Assembly (NCBI GenBank): GCA_027450065.1 | Contig: DAIDKK010000006.1 | Span: 1 to 36,887 of the forward strand | From: Candidatus Saccharimonadota bacterium | Lineage (GTDB): Bacteria; Patescibacteriota; Saccharimonadia; Saccharimonadales; UBA4665 | Length of the DNA: 36,887 nucleotides | Direction of reading: 5' to 3' | Shown: positions 1 to 8,258 of the stretch, in pieces | How the letters are laid out: the number at the start of each line of letters is the position of its first letter | How positions within the stretch are numbered: position 1 is the stretch's first letter | Notes under the pieces: generated by a model | Told to the model about the DNA's origin: nothing | The model's input: the letters and a program-made list of their open reading frames with translations, nothing else | Database searches by the model: none | Made by a program: the position numbers and the translations under genes

Positions 1-769
1 AGCCACCATAACCAAATGATGGATTGTTGTAGTAGTCGCCAATCCGTGGATCGGCTGAAACGCCTTTAATAATTTCACTTGTATTCAGGCCTTTTACGTC
101 TGCATAGGTATCGAGCTCATTGAAGTAGGCAACCCGCATTGCAAGATACGTATTTGCGAACAGCTTAATCGCTTCGGCCTCAGTGGACCCTGTAAAGATG
201 ATAGGCACATCTGCCCGGAGGCTTGCTTGTTTCAGGATGTTTGCAAATTTTTTTGCGCTTGGTGAAGTATCACCGACGACAATACGAGATGGGTATAAGT
301 TGTCGTGTAACGCTTTGCCCTCGCGCAAAAATTCAGGCGAGAATAGTATGCTGGTTTTGGGATACTGCTTTCGGAGTTTCGCGGTGAAGCCAACTGGAAC
401 GGTTGATTTAATAATAACAGTAGCGTGCTGATTCTCTCGTACGGCAATTTTAATAATCTCTTCCACGATGCTGGTGTCAAAGTAGTTCTTATCGGCATCG
501 TAGTTCGTGGGGGCTGCCACGATAACGTAGTCAGCATCGGCGTATGCAACTGAAGGATCTGTGGTGGCGGTGAGCGTAAGCTTCTTCTCTGCTAAGTAAG
601 CCTCAATATCTTTATCGGCGATTGGTGAAGTGCGGGCGTTAATGTGGGTAACTTTGGAGTTATCAATATCTAGGAGGGTGACTCTATGTCTCTGGGCTAG
701 CAAAATAGCGTTGGCTATACCAACGTAGCCAGCGCCTACGACCGTAATACGATACCCCCCAGCTTTCAT
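1..769 (-). CDS. ugd: UDP-glucose 6-dehydrogenase, 3' end cut by window edge
   Basis: Oxidises UDP-glucose to UDP-glucuronate with NAD+ in the cytoplasm, supplying envelope sugar precursors. About 256 N-terminal residues are visible. A Rossmann motif GAGYVG lies at residues 12-17, followed by the family segments STVPVG (122-127), FSPEFLREG (about 143-151) and [12 protein letters not shown] (199-210), whose Lys and Asn match the conserved active-site helix. The C-terminal domain with the catalytic cysteine falls outside the window. The ATG at 767-769 is preceded by a close -10 element and no ribosome site. GalU, which makes its substrate, is near the other end of the window. Another nucleotide-sugar dehydrogenase (for example UDP-ManNAc) is possible, but the segments fit UDP-glucose best. 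Confidence 0.9.
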   Translation of the reverse strand, partial: MKAGGYRITVVGAGYVGIANAILLAQRHRVTLLDIDNSKVTHINARTSPIADKDIEAYLAEKKLTLTATTDPSVAYADADYVIVAAPTNYDADKNYFDTSIVEEIIKIAVRENQHATVIIKSTVPVGFTAKLRKQYPKTSILFSPEFLREGKALHDNLYPSRIVVGDTSPSAKKFANILKQASLRADVPIIFTGSTEAEAIKLFANTYLAMRVAYFNELDTYADVKGLNTSEIIKGVSADPRIGDYYNNPSFGYGG

Positions 770-785
770 TACTATAGCTAGTGTA
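770..785 (-). promoter_or_regulatory. Leaderless-type promoter of ugd
   Basis: On the minus strand TACACT (780-785), with an upstream TGC (extended -10), ends 10 nt before the ATG. A second hexamer, TATAGT (771-776), is only 1 nt from the ATG and too close to drive it. No GGAGG-like site is present. Confidence 0.5.
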
Positions 786-802
786 GCATATCAAAAGTTG
801 GA

Positions 803-1621
803 CTATGCTGAGAGCGTACCAAACATAATGAGTACGAATATAAGCAAACCGAGCCCTATTCGATAGTACGCAAACGGCTTAAAGTTGTGATGCGCAATGT
901 AGTGGAGAAGCCAACTGACCGCAAACAGCGCTGTGATGAACGCCGCAAGGAGTCCGAGCGCCAGCGCCGGTACACCACCAGGTAAAGCAGTAATATCACT
1001 CCGGTATTTCAGGAGCTTGTAGCCACTGGCGAGAATCATTACCGGAATACTCAAATAAAACGCAAATGCCGTAGCTGTTGGGCGGTTTAACTTAACGGCG
1101 AGGCCGCTCACGATAGTTGCGCCGCTGCGTGAAACGCCAGGAATAATAGCAACTGCTTGGCCGAGGCCGACCAAAACCGCTTGCTTCGTGCTGATATCTG
1201 CGAGTTCGACCGGATCCTCGTGTCGGTGCACGGGCTTATTATCGACAATCCAGAGCACGATACCACCGAGGATAAGGGTGGTGGCGATGACGATCGGAGT
1301 GGTAATGGTGTTCATGCTCTTATCGAGTAATAGCCCAAAGATGCCGGCAGGAATGGTACCAACAACGAGTATTTTCCAGAAATTTAATGCCCCTTTATCT
1401 TTTTGAAATAGTCCGACGGTCTTTTCGATTAAATCTTTACGGTAGAACCACACGACAGCTGCAATCGCACCTACCTGTATAACTACCGTAAATAGATCCT
1501 GGATATCTTTAAAGCCGATAACTTTCTCGGCGATGATAAGATGCCCTGTGCTTGATATAGGTAAGAATTCGGTGAGTCCCTCGACGATGCCGAGTATGAC
1601 TGCTTGTAATAGATGTAGCAT
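803..1621 (-). CDS. uppP: Undecaprenyl-diphosphatase UppP (BacA)
   Basis: Integral membrane phosphatase that removes a phosphate from undecaprenyl pyrophosphate, recycling the lipid carrier for peptidoglycan and surface glycans; it can give bacitracin resistance. The 272-residue length is normal. The first family motif GLTEFLPISSTGH is at residues 15-27 and the second, PGVSRSGATI, near residue 160. The protein is otherwise strongly hydrophobic, with several transmembrane helices ending at the C-terminus. It starts at ATG 1619-1621 directly behind a -10 element. It lies between ugd and a glycoside hydrolase on the same strand, each with its own close promoter. Confidence 0.95.
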   Translation of the reverse strand: MLHLLQAVILGIVEGLTEFLPISSTGHLIIAEKVIGFKDIQDLFTVVIQVGAIAAVVWFYRKDLIEKTVGLFQKDKGALNFWKILVVGTIPAGIFGLLLDKSMNTITTPIVIATTLILGGIVLWIVDNKPVHRHEDPVELADISTKQAVLVGLGQAVAIIPGVSRSGATIVSGLAVKLNRPTATAFAFYLSIPVMILASGYKLLKYRSDITALPGGVPALALGLLAAFITALFAVSWLLHYIAHHNFKPFAYYRIGLGLLIFVLIMFGTLSA

Positions 1622-1634
1622 AAGTCCTAGTATA
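1622..1634 (-). promoter_or_regulatory. Leaderless-type promoter of uppP
   Basis: Minus-strand TATACT (1629-1634) with an extended -10 TGC ends 7 nt before the uppP ATG, leaving no space for a Shine-Dalgarno site. Confidence 0.6.
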
Positions 1635-1650
1635 GCATTTGCCGTAAGCG

Positions 1651-3072
1651 TTACGAACGATTTAGCAGATCGAGTGTCAGGGCGGCCGTCCAGGAGAAGT
1701 TATGGGCTCCAAGTGGCTCACCGGTCGTCGGATCGAAGTATTCGGCAGCTCCTCCAGCATGCACCATTTCGATGGTTGTCTCGGTGAGCGCTTCTGCGTG
1801 GTCGTGGTAGCCATACTGACGGAGGCCTTCGATGATAAGCCAGTTTGTATTAACCCATGATGGACCCTGCCAATAGCGCTCCGGATCGAACTGTGGGCTA
1901 TCGAGGGGTACACTTGGTACCGGAAAAGCTGGCCCGAACACATGCTCATTTTCAAGCTGTCGGACGAGGTGCTCAGCGCGTTCCTTGCTAATGGTACCAG
2001 CGTACAGGGGCATGAGCGAGGCAATGCTCGGCTGCTTGAGGAGTCGATACGTCACAAAATCGCGCGACCAATACGTCCGAGCATACGGGTCAAATAAGCC
2101 TTCAAGTGATTTCTCGCTTTTTGCCATACTCGCGAGTAAGTCTGCCGGTAAATCAATTCGGGCCGTTTTTGCCATATCGCGCAAACGGGTGTTGGCTCGT
2201 ACGAAAATACAATTGTATGTCAGATCTTCTATGCTAAATAAGCCATGGTCGAGTACTTTGAGACTGTCGTAAGCTTTGCGACGTAAACGTCGTTGCGCTG
2301 CAAAATAGCTAATTGTCTCGAGCGTTGACAGCCGTTGTCCCGGGGGTATGTAATGGCGGTCTCGCCGGAAAAAGCCAATCACACCATCGAGGTGTGCCCA
2401 CCGAATGGCCCGAATCCAGCCCGGCATAAGATGTTCATGCAGCTCATAAGTCCAGGGTGGGGTATTATCGAGCCCCGTTTCCCAGGGATGGAGAAGCAAA
2501 ACAAGACCTTCGCCGTGTGGGTCACGATCAGCATACAGCCACTGATGGAAGCGTATGATATGGGGGAGCATCAGCTTGTACCAACTATGGCGTTCAGCCA
2601 GGCTTAGCTTTTGACCAACCTGCCAAACTGCCTCTGCGAGCATTGGTGGCTGCGTAATGCCACTCGTGGCGACGCCATCCGGTGAATTCGGATTAATCCA
2701 ACTACGCCAAAAGTTCCGGTCACGACGGTAGGCGGCATCATTGGAGAATATGATATTTGGGAGCATGCCATTCGCCCATTGTCCACGAATAAGGCTCACT
2801 AATTCACTCTGAGCTCGATCGACATCAATATGGCGTAACCCGATTGCAATAAAGCAGCTATCCCAGAGCCATTGGTGTGGGTAGAGCCCCGCCGCAGGTA
2901 TAGTATGTGTGCCGCGGTCATTTTCGTGGAGGATGGCGATAAGCTCTTCCTCAAGAGACAGGCTCGGCTCAATCGATACATCGCCGGCAGCTTCAGTAAC
3001 GGTCGGCTCGACCGATTCACTAGCTGTCTCAGCGACCTGTTCAAGCTCGTCCTTATGTGCCATGTCGCTCAT
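1651..3072 (-). CDS. MGH1/GH63-like glycoside hydrolase (trehalase or debranching-type fold)
   Basis: Probable (alpha/alpha)6-barrel glycosidase of about 473 residues without a signal peptide, so cytosolic. An acidic N-terminal stretch of about 40 residues precedes the barrel. Family-like segments are GLYPHQWLWDSCF, containing the Asp usually assigned as general acid, then RYWQGPSWVNTNWLI and, near the C-terminus, AAEYFDPTTGEP followed by HNFSWTAAL. This pattern matches the MGH1-like family of mannosylglycerate/glucosylglycerate hydrolases and related GH63 enzymes. The substrate cannot be read from sequence. Start chosen at ATG 3070-3072 because TATACT ends 9 nt upstream; an ATG at 3097-3099 would put the promoter inside the gene, and an ATG at 3061-3063 is also possible. 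Confidence 0.75.
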   Translation of the reverse strand: MSDMAHKDELEQVAETASESVEPTVTEAAGDVSIEPSLSLEEELIAILHENDRGTHTIPAAGLYPHQWLWDSCFIAIGLRHIDVDRAQSELVSLIRGQWANGMLPNIIFSNDAAYRRDRNFWRSWINPNSPDGVATSGITQPPMLAEAVWQVGQKLSLAERHSWYKLMLPHIIRFHQWLYADRDPHGEGLVLLLHPWETGLDNTPPWTYELHEHLMPGWIRAIRWAHLDGVIGFFRRDRHYIPPGQRLSTLETISYFAAQRRLRRKAYDSLKVLDHGLFSIEDLTYNCIFVRANTRLRDMAKTARIDLPADLLASMAKSEKSLEGLFDPYARTYWSRDFVTYRLLKQPSIASLMPLYAGTISKERAEHLVRQLENEHVFGPAFPVPSVPLDSPQFDPERYWQGPSWVNTNWLIIEGLRQYGYHDHAEALTETTIEMVHAGGAAEYFDPTTGEPLGAHNFSWTAALTLDLLNRS

Positions 3073-3087
3073 GCTTTCTATAGTATA
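3073..3087 (-). promoter_or_regulatory. Leaderless-type promoter of the glycoside hydrolase
   Basis: Minus-strand TATACT (3082-3087) ends 9 nt before ATG 3072. It decides against the longer reading frame starting at 3099. Confidence 0.5.
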
Positions 3088-3164
3088 CAGCCTTGGCATA
3101 TGAATCCAGTTTATTCTGACGATATCTCTTAGTTTGGCAACGTACCGAGTGGTTACGGAGTTGG

Positions 3165-3662
3165 CTAGCGGTAATTCGTAAAACTAACTGGGAAGGTGAG
3201 GTCTTCGCGACCACGGATGAGTTGCATCACTGATTGTAGGTCATCCTTACTACTGCTCATCACCCGCACCGTATCGCCCTGAATCTGTGACTTCACTTTC
3301 GGATAATCGTCACGAATAAGTTTTGTCAGCAGTTTGGCCTTATCTTGATCAAGGCCGGCTATAAAGGGTACTTCTTTAGTGGTTTTCAGATTTGATTCAA
3401 CCACGCTCCGCGAAGTGTCGAGTACCTTCTGGCTGATGCTGCGTGCGGCAAGCTTCTTGCGCACAATATCGATAATCGCATCAATTTGCCATTCGCCATT
3501 ACCAACAATCTTTAGACCTTTTTTATCCTCGAGCCAATCTAACTCAGCCGGGGTGTCTTTAAAATCGTAGCGGCTGGCGATTTCGCGCTGCGCCTGATCA
3601 AATACGTTATTCATCTCTGCTTTGTCATATTCACTCACGATGTCGAAAGAAAAATTTGCCAT
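3165..3662 (-). CDS. yajQ: YajQ family nucleotide-binding protein
   Basis: Family DUF520; E. coli YajQ binds nucleotides/RNA and some homologues bind cyclic di-GMP. The 165-residue length is typical. It starts MANFSFDIVSE with the conserved EMNNVFDQAQREI segment. RYDFK and SRSVVESNLKTT follow, and FPVSFTNYR closes the protein, all diagnostic of the family. The reading frame runs upstream to 3749, but ATG 3660-3662 is chosen because homologues start at MANFSFD and TATACT lies 6 nt upstream. It is the last minus-strand gene before pheS, which is divergent. Confidence 0.93.
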   Translation of the reverse strand: MANFSFDIVSEYDKAEMNNVFDQAQREIASRYDFKDTPAELDWLEDKKGLKIVGNGEWQIDAIIDIVRKKLAARSISQKVLDTSRSVVESNLKTTKEVPFIAGLDQDKAKLLTKLIRDDYPKVKSQIQGDTVRVMSSSKDDLQSVMQLIRGREDLTFPVSFTNYR

Positions 3663-3674
3663 ATAATAAGTATA
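3663..3674 (-). promoter_or_regulatory. Leaderless-type promoter of yajQ
   Basis: Minus-strand TATACT (3669-3674) ends exactly 6 nt before the ATG. The likely transcript begins at or next to the start codon. Confidence 0.6.
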
Positions 3675-3790
3675 CCGTATATCGAGTGAATGCTCTCTTG
3701 CGCGCATATAATCTAGTAAATAAATCATAAGAATTGTTTTTTCATGCAAAATTCCTGGCGCTGCTCTCGTCTTGAGATGGCTCGGAGTGA

Positions 3791-3806
3791 TATACTAGAT
3801 GCCAAG
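3791..3806 (+). promoter_or_regulatory. Leaderless-type promoter of pheS
   Basis: TATACT (3791-3796) ends 10 nt before the ATG at 3807. No Shine-Dalgarno site is present. Confidence 0.5.
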
Positions 3807-4850
3807 ATGAGTTATAAAGATCAACAGATTGCTGAGGCTGCCGTCGTTCTTGAAGCGCGTTTTGCAACGCTCGAGACAAAAGCGGATATATTGAAGGCAC
3901 CAGAGCTCAAAGCGTTATATGAACAAATTCGTACGTTGCCAGATGAGCAGCGGGCAAGTTTTGGCCAAGAAGTGAATGCGCTCCGCCAGGAGCTTCAGGC
4001 CAAAATCGATGCTGCGAGCGCCGTGCAAGAGGTATTGCCCCCCCTTGATATTACTGCGCCAATGGACGTAAATGCCCAAATACCAGAGTTGCTGCCTACC
4101 GATCAGGGCACAACCCATCCATTAACTCAGGAAATCGCGGCCATCGTAGACATTTTTGGTCGCATGGGTTTTGTGACAGAGGAATCTCGTGAAATTGATG
4201 ATCAATACCACATGTTTGAGTCACTCAACTTCCCGAAGGGCCACCCAGCGCGTGATGATTACGATACCTTCATGACCGTCGAGACCGATGCCGATGGTGA
4301 GCCCTTTATTGCCCCGGCCCATACGAGTACCATGCAGAATCGTACGCTCGTGAAATATCGTGAAAACTTGAGTAAGGGGGATGCGATTGCCGCCATTGTG
4401 CCGGACCGCGTCTTCCGTAATGAAGACCTCGATGCCCGCCATGAGCATACTTTTTATCAGGTTGAAGGTATTTATGTCGCTAAGGGTGTGCATGCAGGTA
4501 TGCTCATTGCTACCTTACAAGAATTCTTGCAGGAGTATTATGGCCAAAAACTCGAGGTCCGTGTCAATCCATTCTATTTTCCGTTTACCGAGCCAAGCTT
4601 TGAGTTTGCGCTGAGTTGCCCATTCTGCGATAAAAAAGGCTGCAACGTATGCAGCTACGAGGGCTGGATAGAGCTACTTGGCTGCGGCATGATTCACCCG
4701 AATGTCCTGCGGGCAGCTGATATCGACCCCACCGAGTACACCGGCTTCGCCTTTGGTTGTGGTATCGACCGTCTGGTGATGATGAAAACCGGCATAGAAG
4801 ATGTCCGCCATTTTGAATCCGCCAAACTAGACTTCCTGGAGCAATTCTAA
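3807..4850 (+). CDS. pheS: Phenylalanine--tRNA ligase alpha subunit
   Basis: Catalytic subunit of the alpha2beta2 class II synthetase that charges tRNA-Phe. The protein has 347 residues. An N-terminal coiled coil of about 90 residues is followed by the class II core: motif 2-like FRNEDLDARHEHTFYQVEG, then CPFCDKKGCNVC..GWIELLGCGMIHPNVL and motif 3 GFAFGCGIDRLVMM. CPFCDKKGCNVC looks like a four-cysteine zinc knuckle inserted in the core, which is not in E. coli PheS. Start chosen at ATG 3807 (MSYKDQQ) behind TATACT rather than the upstream ATG at 3744. pheT follows after an inserted four-helix-bundle gene. Confidence 0.95.
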   Translation: MSYKDQQIAEAAVVLEARFATLETKADILKAPELKALYEQIRTLPDEQRASFGQEVNALRQELQAKIDAASAVQEVLPPLDITAPMDVNAQIPELLPTDQGTTHPLTQEIAAIVDIFGRMGFVTEESREIDDQYHMFESLNFPKGHPARDDYDTFMTVETDADGEPFIAPAHTSTMQNRTLVKYRENLSKGDAIAAIVPDRVFRNEDLDARHEHTFYQVEGIYVAKGVHAGMLIATLQEFLQEYYGQKLEVRVNPFYFPFTEPSFEFALSCPFCDKKGCNVCSYEGWIELLGCGMIHPNVLRAADIDPTEYTGFAFGCGIDRLVMMKTGIEDVRHFESAKLDFLEQF

Positions 4851-4853
4851 GAA

Positions 4854-4888
4854 AGACGGATGGATATAGAATGAAGACGGAAGAAATA
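4854..4888 (+). repeat. Left arm of inverted repeat around the four-helix-bundle gene
   Basis: Two imperfect copies of a short motif: AGACGGATGGATATAGA at 4854-4870 and AGACGGAAGAAATA at 4875-4888. The second copy lies inside the first codons of the gene. Its core AGACGGAAGAA (4875-4885) is the exact reverse complement of both right-arm copies. Confidence 0.7.
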
Positions 4889-5254
4889 AAACGCATCGAA
4901 AGATTTACTGATTTAAAAGCTTGGCAGGAAAGCAGAGGGCTTGTTCTTGTCGTATATCGTGCTACACAAACGTTCCCTACCGAGGAGCAGTTTGGTATTA
5001 CGAGCCAGATGAAGCGGGCAGCTGTTTCGGTCTCTTCAAATATTGCAGAAGGATTCAGTCGTGGCTCAATGAAAGATAAAGTACATTTTTACATTATGGC
5101 GCATGGTTCTCTTACGGAGTTGCAGAATCAGGTAATTTTATCGCGCGATCTTGGCTTCGTGACCGATGCTAATTTTCGTGAATTTGTTGAGCAGGCCGAA
5201 CGCGCAGAGAAATTACTCGTGGGACTGATAAAAGCATCAAAGGAGCGAATGTGA
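4871..5254 (+). CDS. Four-helix-bundle protein of the 23S rRNA intervening-sequence (S23) family
   Basis: A 127-residue all-helical protein of the IVP/S23 four-helix-bundle family, which also includes the accessory variability determinant (Avd) proteins. Typical members are encoded inside 23S rRNA intervening sequences and their role is unclear. Family features seen are FTDLKAWQESRGL near residue 12, FPTEEQFGITSQMKRAA and VSVSSNIAEGFSRG in the centre, and a C-terminal helix with AEKLLVGLIKA. It sits between pheS (20 nt after its stop) and pheT (46 nt before its start), where most bacteria have the two subunit genes adjacent. It is bracketed by short inverted repeats. No clear ribosome site precedes the ATG, so it may be poorly or coupled translated. 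Confidence 0.88.
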   Translation: MKTEEIKRIERFTDLKAWQESRGLVLVVYRATQTFPTEEQFGITSQMKRAAVSVSSNIAEGFSRGSMKDKVHFYIMAHGSLTELQNQVILSRDLGFVTDANFREFVEQAERAEKLLVGLIKASKERM

Positions 5255-5256
5255 AA

Positions 5257-5289
5257 CGTCTATCTTCTTCCGTCTATCTTCTTCCGTCT
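5257..5289 (+). repeat. Right arm: 14-bp tandem repeat, inverted relative to the left arm
   Basis: TATCTTCTTCCGTC occurs twice in direct tandem at 5261-5274 and 5275-5288, preceded by a partial copy (CGTC) at 5257-5260. Each copy contains TTCTTCCGTCT (5265-5275 and 5279-5289), the exact reverse complement of the left-arm core. In RNA the arms could pair and loop out the entire small gene. Confidence 0.8.
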
Positions 5290-5300
5290 GGGAGTACCCG

Positions 5301-7841
5301 ATGAAAGTTAGCCTGAATATCGTTAAACAGTACACCAAGGTCGATCTGAGCGTCGATGAGCTCGTGAGTAAGCTCAACCAGCAGCTCGGCGGCGTCGAGC
5401 AGGTCACGGACCTGGCAGACAAATACAAAGACGCGGTGATTGTGCGCGTTCTGAGCGCGGTGAAGCATGACAATGCCGACAAATTGAGCGTTTGCATTGT
5501 CGATGACGGTGGAGCAGTCGCTGATGTAAGCCGTGATCAAGCCGGCCATGTGCAGGTTGTGTGTGGAGCGCCCAATGTGCGAGCAGATATGTTTGCGGTG
5601 TGGCTACCGCCGAAGTCGACCGTGCCGGCAAGCTACGAAGATAAAGAGCCATTCGTGCTGGATGTTCGTGAAATCCGCGGTGTGCTGAGTAACGGCATGC
5701 TCGCTGCGGCCGACGAGCTTGCCATCGGTACCGACCACGAAGGGATTATAGAAATCGATCCGAGCGAATGGCGCCCGTATACAACCGAGCTCAAGCCCGG
5801 TGCTAGTTTTGCCGCTGCCTACGGCCTCGACGATACGATTATCGATATCGAGAACAAAATGTTCACCCATCGCCCAGATTGCTTTGGGCAACTTGGTGTG
5901 GCCCGAGAAATATCAGCTATCCTTAAAGGCTTACCCGCCGATAGCAACGATGTAGATACCAGGTTCACCAACCCGGATTGGTATTGGGTGAAACCAGCTT
6001 TTGAACCTGGCAAGGGTCTTGAGTTGAAGGTCTTTAACGATGTTCCCGATAGAACACCACGATTCATGGCAGTTGCAATGCAAGCTGTGGCCGTCGGTTC
6101 GAGTCCGCTGTGGTTACGGTGTGCGCTTGTAGCACTTGGCAGTAAGCCAATCAATAACGTGGTGGATATTACTAACTACGTCATGCTTATGACGGCTCAG
6201 CCGACACATGCCTATGATTATGATAAGTTACGTGGGGCTGCGCTAGGCGTACGCATGGCGAAATCCGGTGAGGAATGTTCCCTCCTGAATGGCAAGTCGT
6301 ATGTACTTACAGAAGATGACATCGTGATAGTTGATGGTGAGGGTATCATCGGGCTTGGCGGTGTGATGGGCGGCGGCAACAGCGAAATATCGGCCGAAAC
6401 AAAAAATGTCGTGTTTGAGTGTGCTACCTTCGACATGTATACGGTGCGCAAAACCAGCATGCGCCACGGTATCTTTACCGATGCGGTAACGCGGTTTAAT
6501 AAGGGCCAGTCTCGACTCCAGAATGACCGCATACTAGCTTGGTTAATGACATTTGCAGGCCAGTTGAGTCACGCTGAACAAGCAAGTGCCGTGTTCGATT
6601 TGCCAGGTAATACAGGCCAGCTAGATGATGTTTCACTGAGTGGCGAGATTCCTATTAGTGCTGATTTTATCAATGCACGACTTGGCTCAAAGCTTGAGCA
6701 GTGGCAAATTGGTGGCTTACTAAGACGTACTAACTTTGCTTCATATCCATCAGATGACAAAAGCATGTTGTTGGTGACGGCACCTTTCTGGCGTACGGAT
6801 ATTGAGTTGCCCGAAGACATTGTGGAGGAAGTTGGCCGTCTGTATGGCTTTGATAAGCTCCCCCGTGAGTTGCCGATGCGCAGTATCAAGCCAGCCGCCC
6901 AGAACCCAAGTGTCGTGCTTAAGCAACGCATTCGCCACAGTCTTTCGAGAGCGGGTGCAAACGAAGTGCTGACGTATAGTTTTGTACACGAAAATGTTCT
7001 CAGGCGTGCCGGCCAGGACCCGGCCGATGCCTACCGACTGGGGAACGCTCTCAGTCCGGATTTGCAATACTATCGTCTGACGCTGATTCCAAGTTTGCTC
7101 GGACAGGTGCACGGCAATGTAAAAGCCGGCCATGACAGTTTTGCTTTGTTTGAGATTGGTAAGGGTCACACCAAAGATCAACTTGACGATGCGGGATTAC
7201 CAAAGGAATTTGAGTGCGTTGCCAGTGTTATTACTGACAAGAGAAAGACGGGCGCTGCTTACTATCAAGCAAAACGTTTCGTCGAAGAATTGCTTCGCGA
7301 GTTTGGTCTGCGTGCCAGTGTCACATACGAGCCGTTTGTACTTGACGCTATGACCAAGAAGGCTGCTTATTTTGCGCCAGGACGTACTGCCAGCATTATC
7401 GTTGACGGTGAGCGTATTGGCCGCGTCGGCGAGTTTACGCCTACGGTCAGACAGAACTTCAAACTACCCGATTATAGCGCCGGTTTTGAGCTTAGTCTCA
7501 CCAAGCTCCTTAAGCTCCAGCGCCCGCACGGTTACGTGCCTTTATCGCGTTTTCCCCATGTCACCCAAGATATATCAATTAAGCTACCGGGCGAGGTAAG
7601 CTACGGCGATGTCTATCAGCTTGCCCAACGCACGCTTGCGACCACCTTGCAGCCAGACACGACCGCACACATTGTGCCCTTTGCCATCTATCAACCCCCC
7701 GAAGGCGCGGCGCGAACAATCTCACTCCGTATAGAAGTGACACATACTGATCGTACTCTCACGGAGGCTGAAGTTACGGGATACCTCGAGGGTATTGCGG
7801 CCGCAGCTGCCGAAGCATATCCCGTACCGGCTGATGTGTAA
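5301..7841 (+). CDS. pheT: Phenylalanine--tRNA ligase beta subunit
   Basis: Large subunit of PheRS, 846 residues; recognises tRNA-Phe and carries the editing site. Domains in order: N-terminal MKVSLNIVKQY region with an EMAP/OB-type tRNA-binding domain (about 45-165, including HDNADKLSVC), B3/B4 editing region with KPINNVVDITNYVM, B5 domain with RTDIELPEDIVEEVGRLYG, a synthetase-like core, and a C-terminal ferredoxin-fold anticodon-binding domain starting near FPHVTQDISI. Start ATG 5301 has GGGAG at 5290-5294 upstream. Translation is not coupled to pheS because the four-helix-bundle gene lies between them. Confidence 0.97.
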   Translation: MKVSLNIVKQYTKVDLSVDELVSKLNQQLGGVEQVTDLADKYKDAVIVRVLSAVKHDNADKLSVCIVDDGGAVADVSRDQAGHVQVVCGAPNVRADMFAVWLPPKSTVPASYEDKEPFVLDVREIRGVLSNGMLAAADELAIGTDHEGIIEIDPSEWRPYTTELKPGASFAAAYGLDDTIIDIENKMFTHRPDCFGQLGVAREISAILKGLPADSNDVDTRFTNPDWYWVKPAFEPGKGLELKVFNDVPDRTPRFMAVAMQAVAVGSSPLWLRCALVALGSKPINNVVDITNYVMLMTAQPTHAYDYDKLRGAALGVRMAKSGEECSLLNGKSYVLTEDDIVIVDGEGIIGLGGVMGGGNSEISAETKNVVFECATFDMYTVRKTSMRHGIFTDAVTRFNKGQSRLQNDRILAWLMTFAGQLSHAEQASAVFDLPGNTGQLDDVSLSGEIPISADFINARLGSKLEQWQIGGLLRRTNFASYPSDDKSMLLVTAPFWRTDIELPEDIVEEVGRLYGFDKLPRELPMRSIKPAAQNPSVVLKQRIRHSLSRAGANEVLTYSFVHENVLRRAGQDPADAYRLGNALSPDLQYYRLTLIPSLLGQVHGNVKAGHDSFALFEIGKGHTKDQLDDAGLPKEFECVASVITDKRKTGAAYYQAKRFVEELLREFGLRASVTYEPFVLDAMTKKAAYFAPGRTASIIVDGERIGRVGEFTPTVRQNFKLPDYSAGFELSLTKLLKLQRPHGYVPLSRFPHVTQDISIKLPGEVSYGDVYQLAQRTLATTLQPDTTAHIVPFAIYQPPEGAARTISLRIEVTHTDRTLTEAEVTGYLEGIAAAAAEAYPVPADV

Positions 7842-7850
7842 CCAAATGTA

Positions 7851-7888
7851 TTGAAATATAATTAAGAAAGTGCTATAATAAAAAGTTG
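7851..7888 (+). promoter_or_regulatory. Complete leaderless-type promoter of a small gene
   Basis: TTGAAA (7851-7856), a 17-nt spacer and TATAAT (7874-7879) with extended -10 TGC form a near-consensus sigma-70-type promoter. Only 9 nt separate it from ATG 7889. Confidence 0.7.
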
Positions 7889-8104
7889 ATGAATATATCT
7901 GAGAACTATTTTCGTGAGTCTAATTCCATGCCGAAAGGCCTTGAATATGTGGGCCACTCGGCCATGTACGGGGTCGGTTTAATTGCGGATTTCGTGGGTC
8001 TCGACTGTGCTCCACAGCCAAAGCCAACGATTGAGGTAACGCATAGTCTTGCGGAGTTAGACATGGTAATTGCCCGTATTGCAGCAGCCAAACGTCCCCA
8101 ATAA
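7889..8104 (+). CDS. Unrecognised 71-residue protein
   Basis: No family recognised. The sequence starts MNISENYFRES, has a short glycine/valine-rich hydrophobic middle (GVGLIADFVGLDC) too weak for a confident transmembrane call, and ends in a helix with ELDMVIARIAAAKRPQ. A strong promoter lies immediately upstream, which is the main argument that the gene is real. It stands alone between pheT and another unknown gene. Confidence 0.6.
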   Translation: MNISENYFRESNSMPKGLEYVGHSAMYGVGLIADFVGLDCAPQPKPTIEVTHSLAELDMVIARIAAAKRPQ

Positions 8105-8258
8105 GCTACTAAAGCGACACTCATTAGGATTCTAGGGGTAAATTGCACACTCAGTGTAATTGTGCGATAGTTCACGTTCTATAATCGATTTTTACGCTAT
8201 ACTGCGCTCAGAGGCCTTCCGCTCTCACGTCAACCATAACGCTACGGAGGAAAAGCGC

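Noticed and set aside
232-549. Long reading frames opposite or out of phase with real genes, such as this one inside ugd and others inside pheT, gap and uvrB.
   Set aside because: They overlap clear conserved genes, lack promoters or ribosome sites and have atypical composition.
4854-5289. The pheS-pheT cassette as a classical insertion sequence.
   Set aside because: There is no transposase and no clear target duplication; the encoded protein is an S23-type four-helix bundle.
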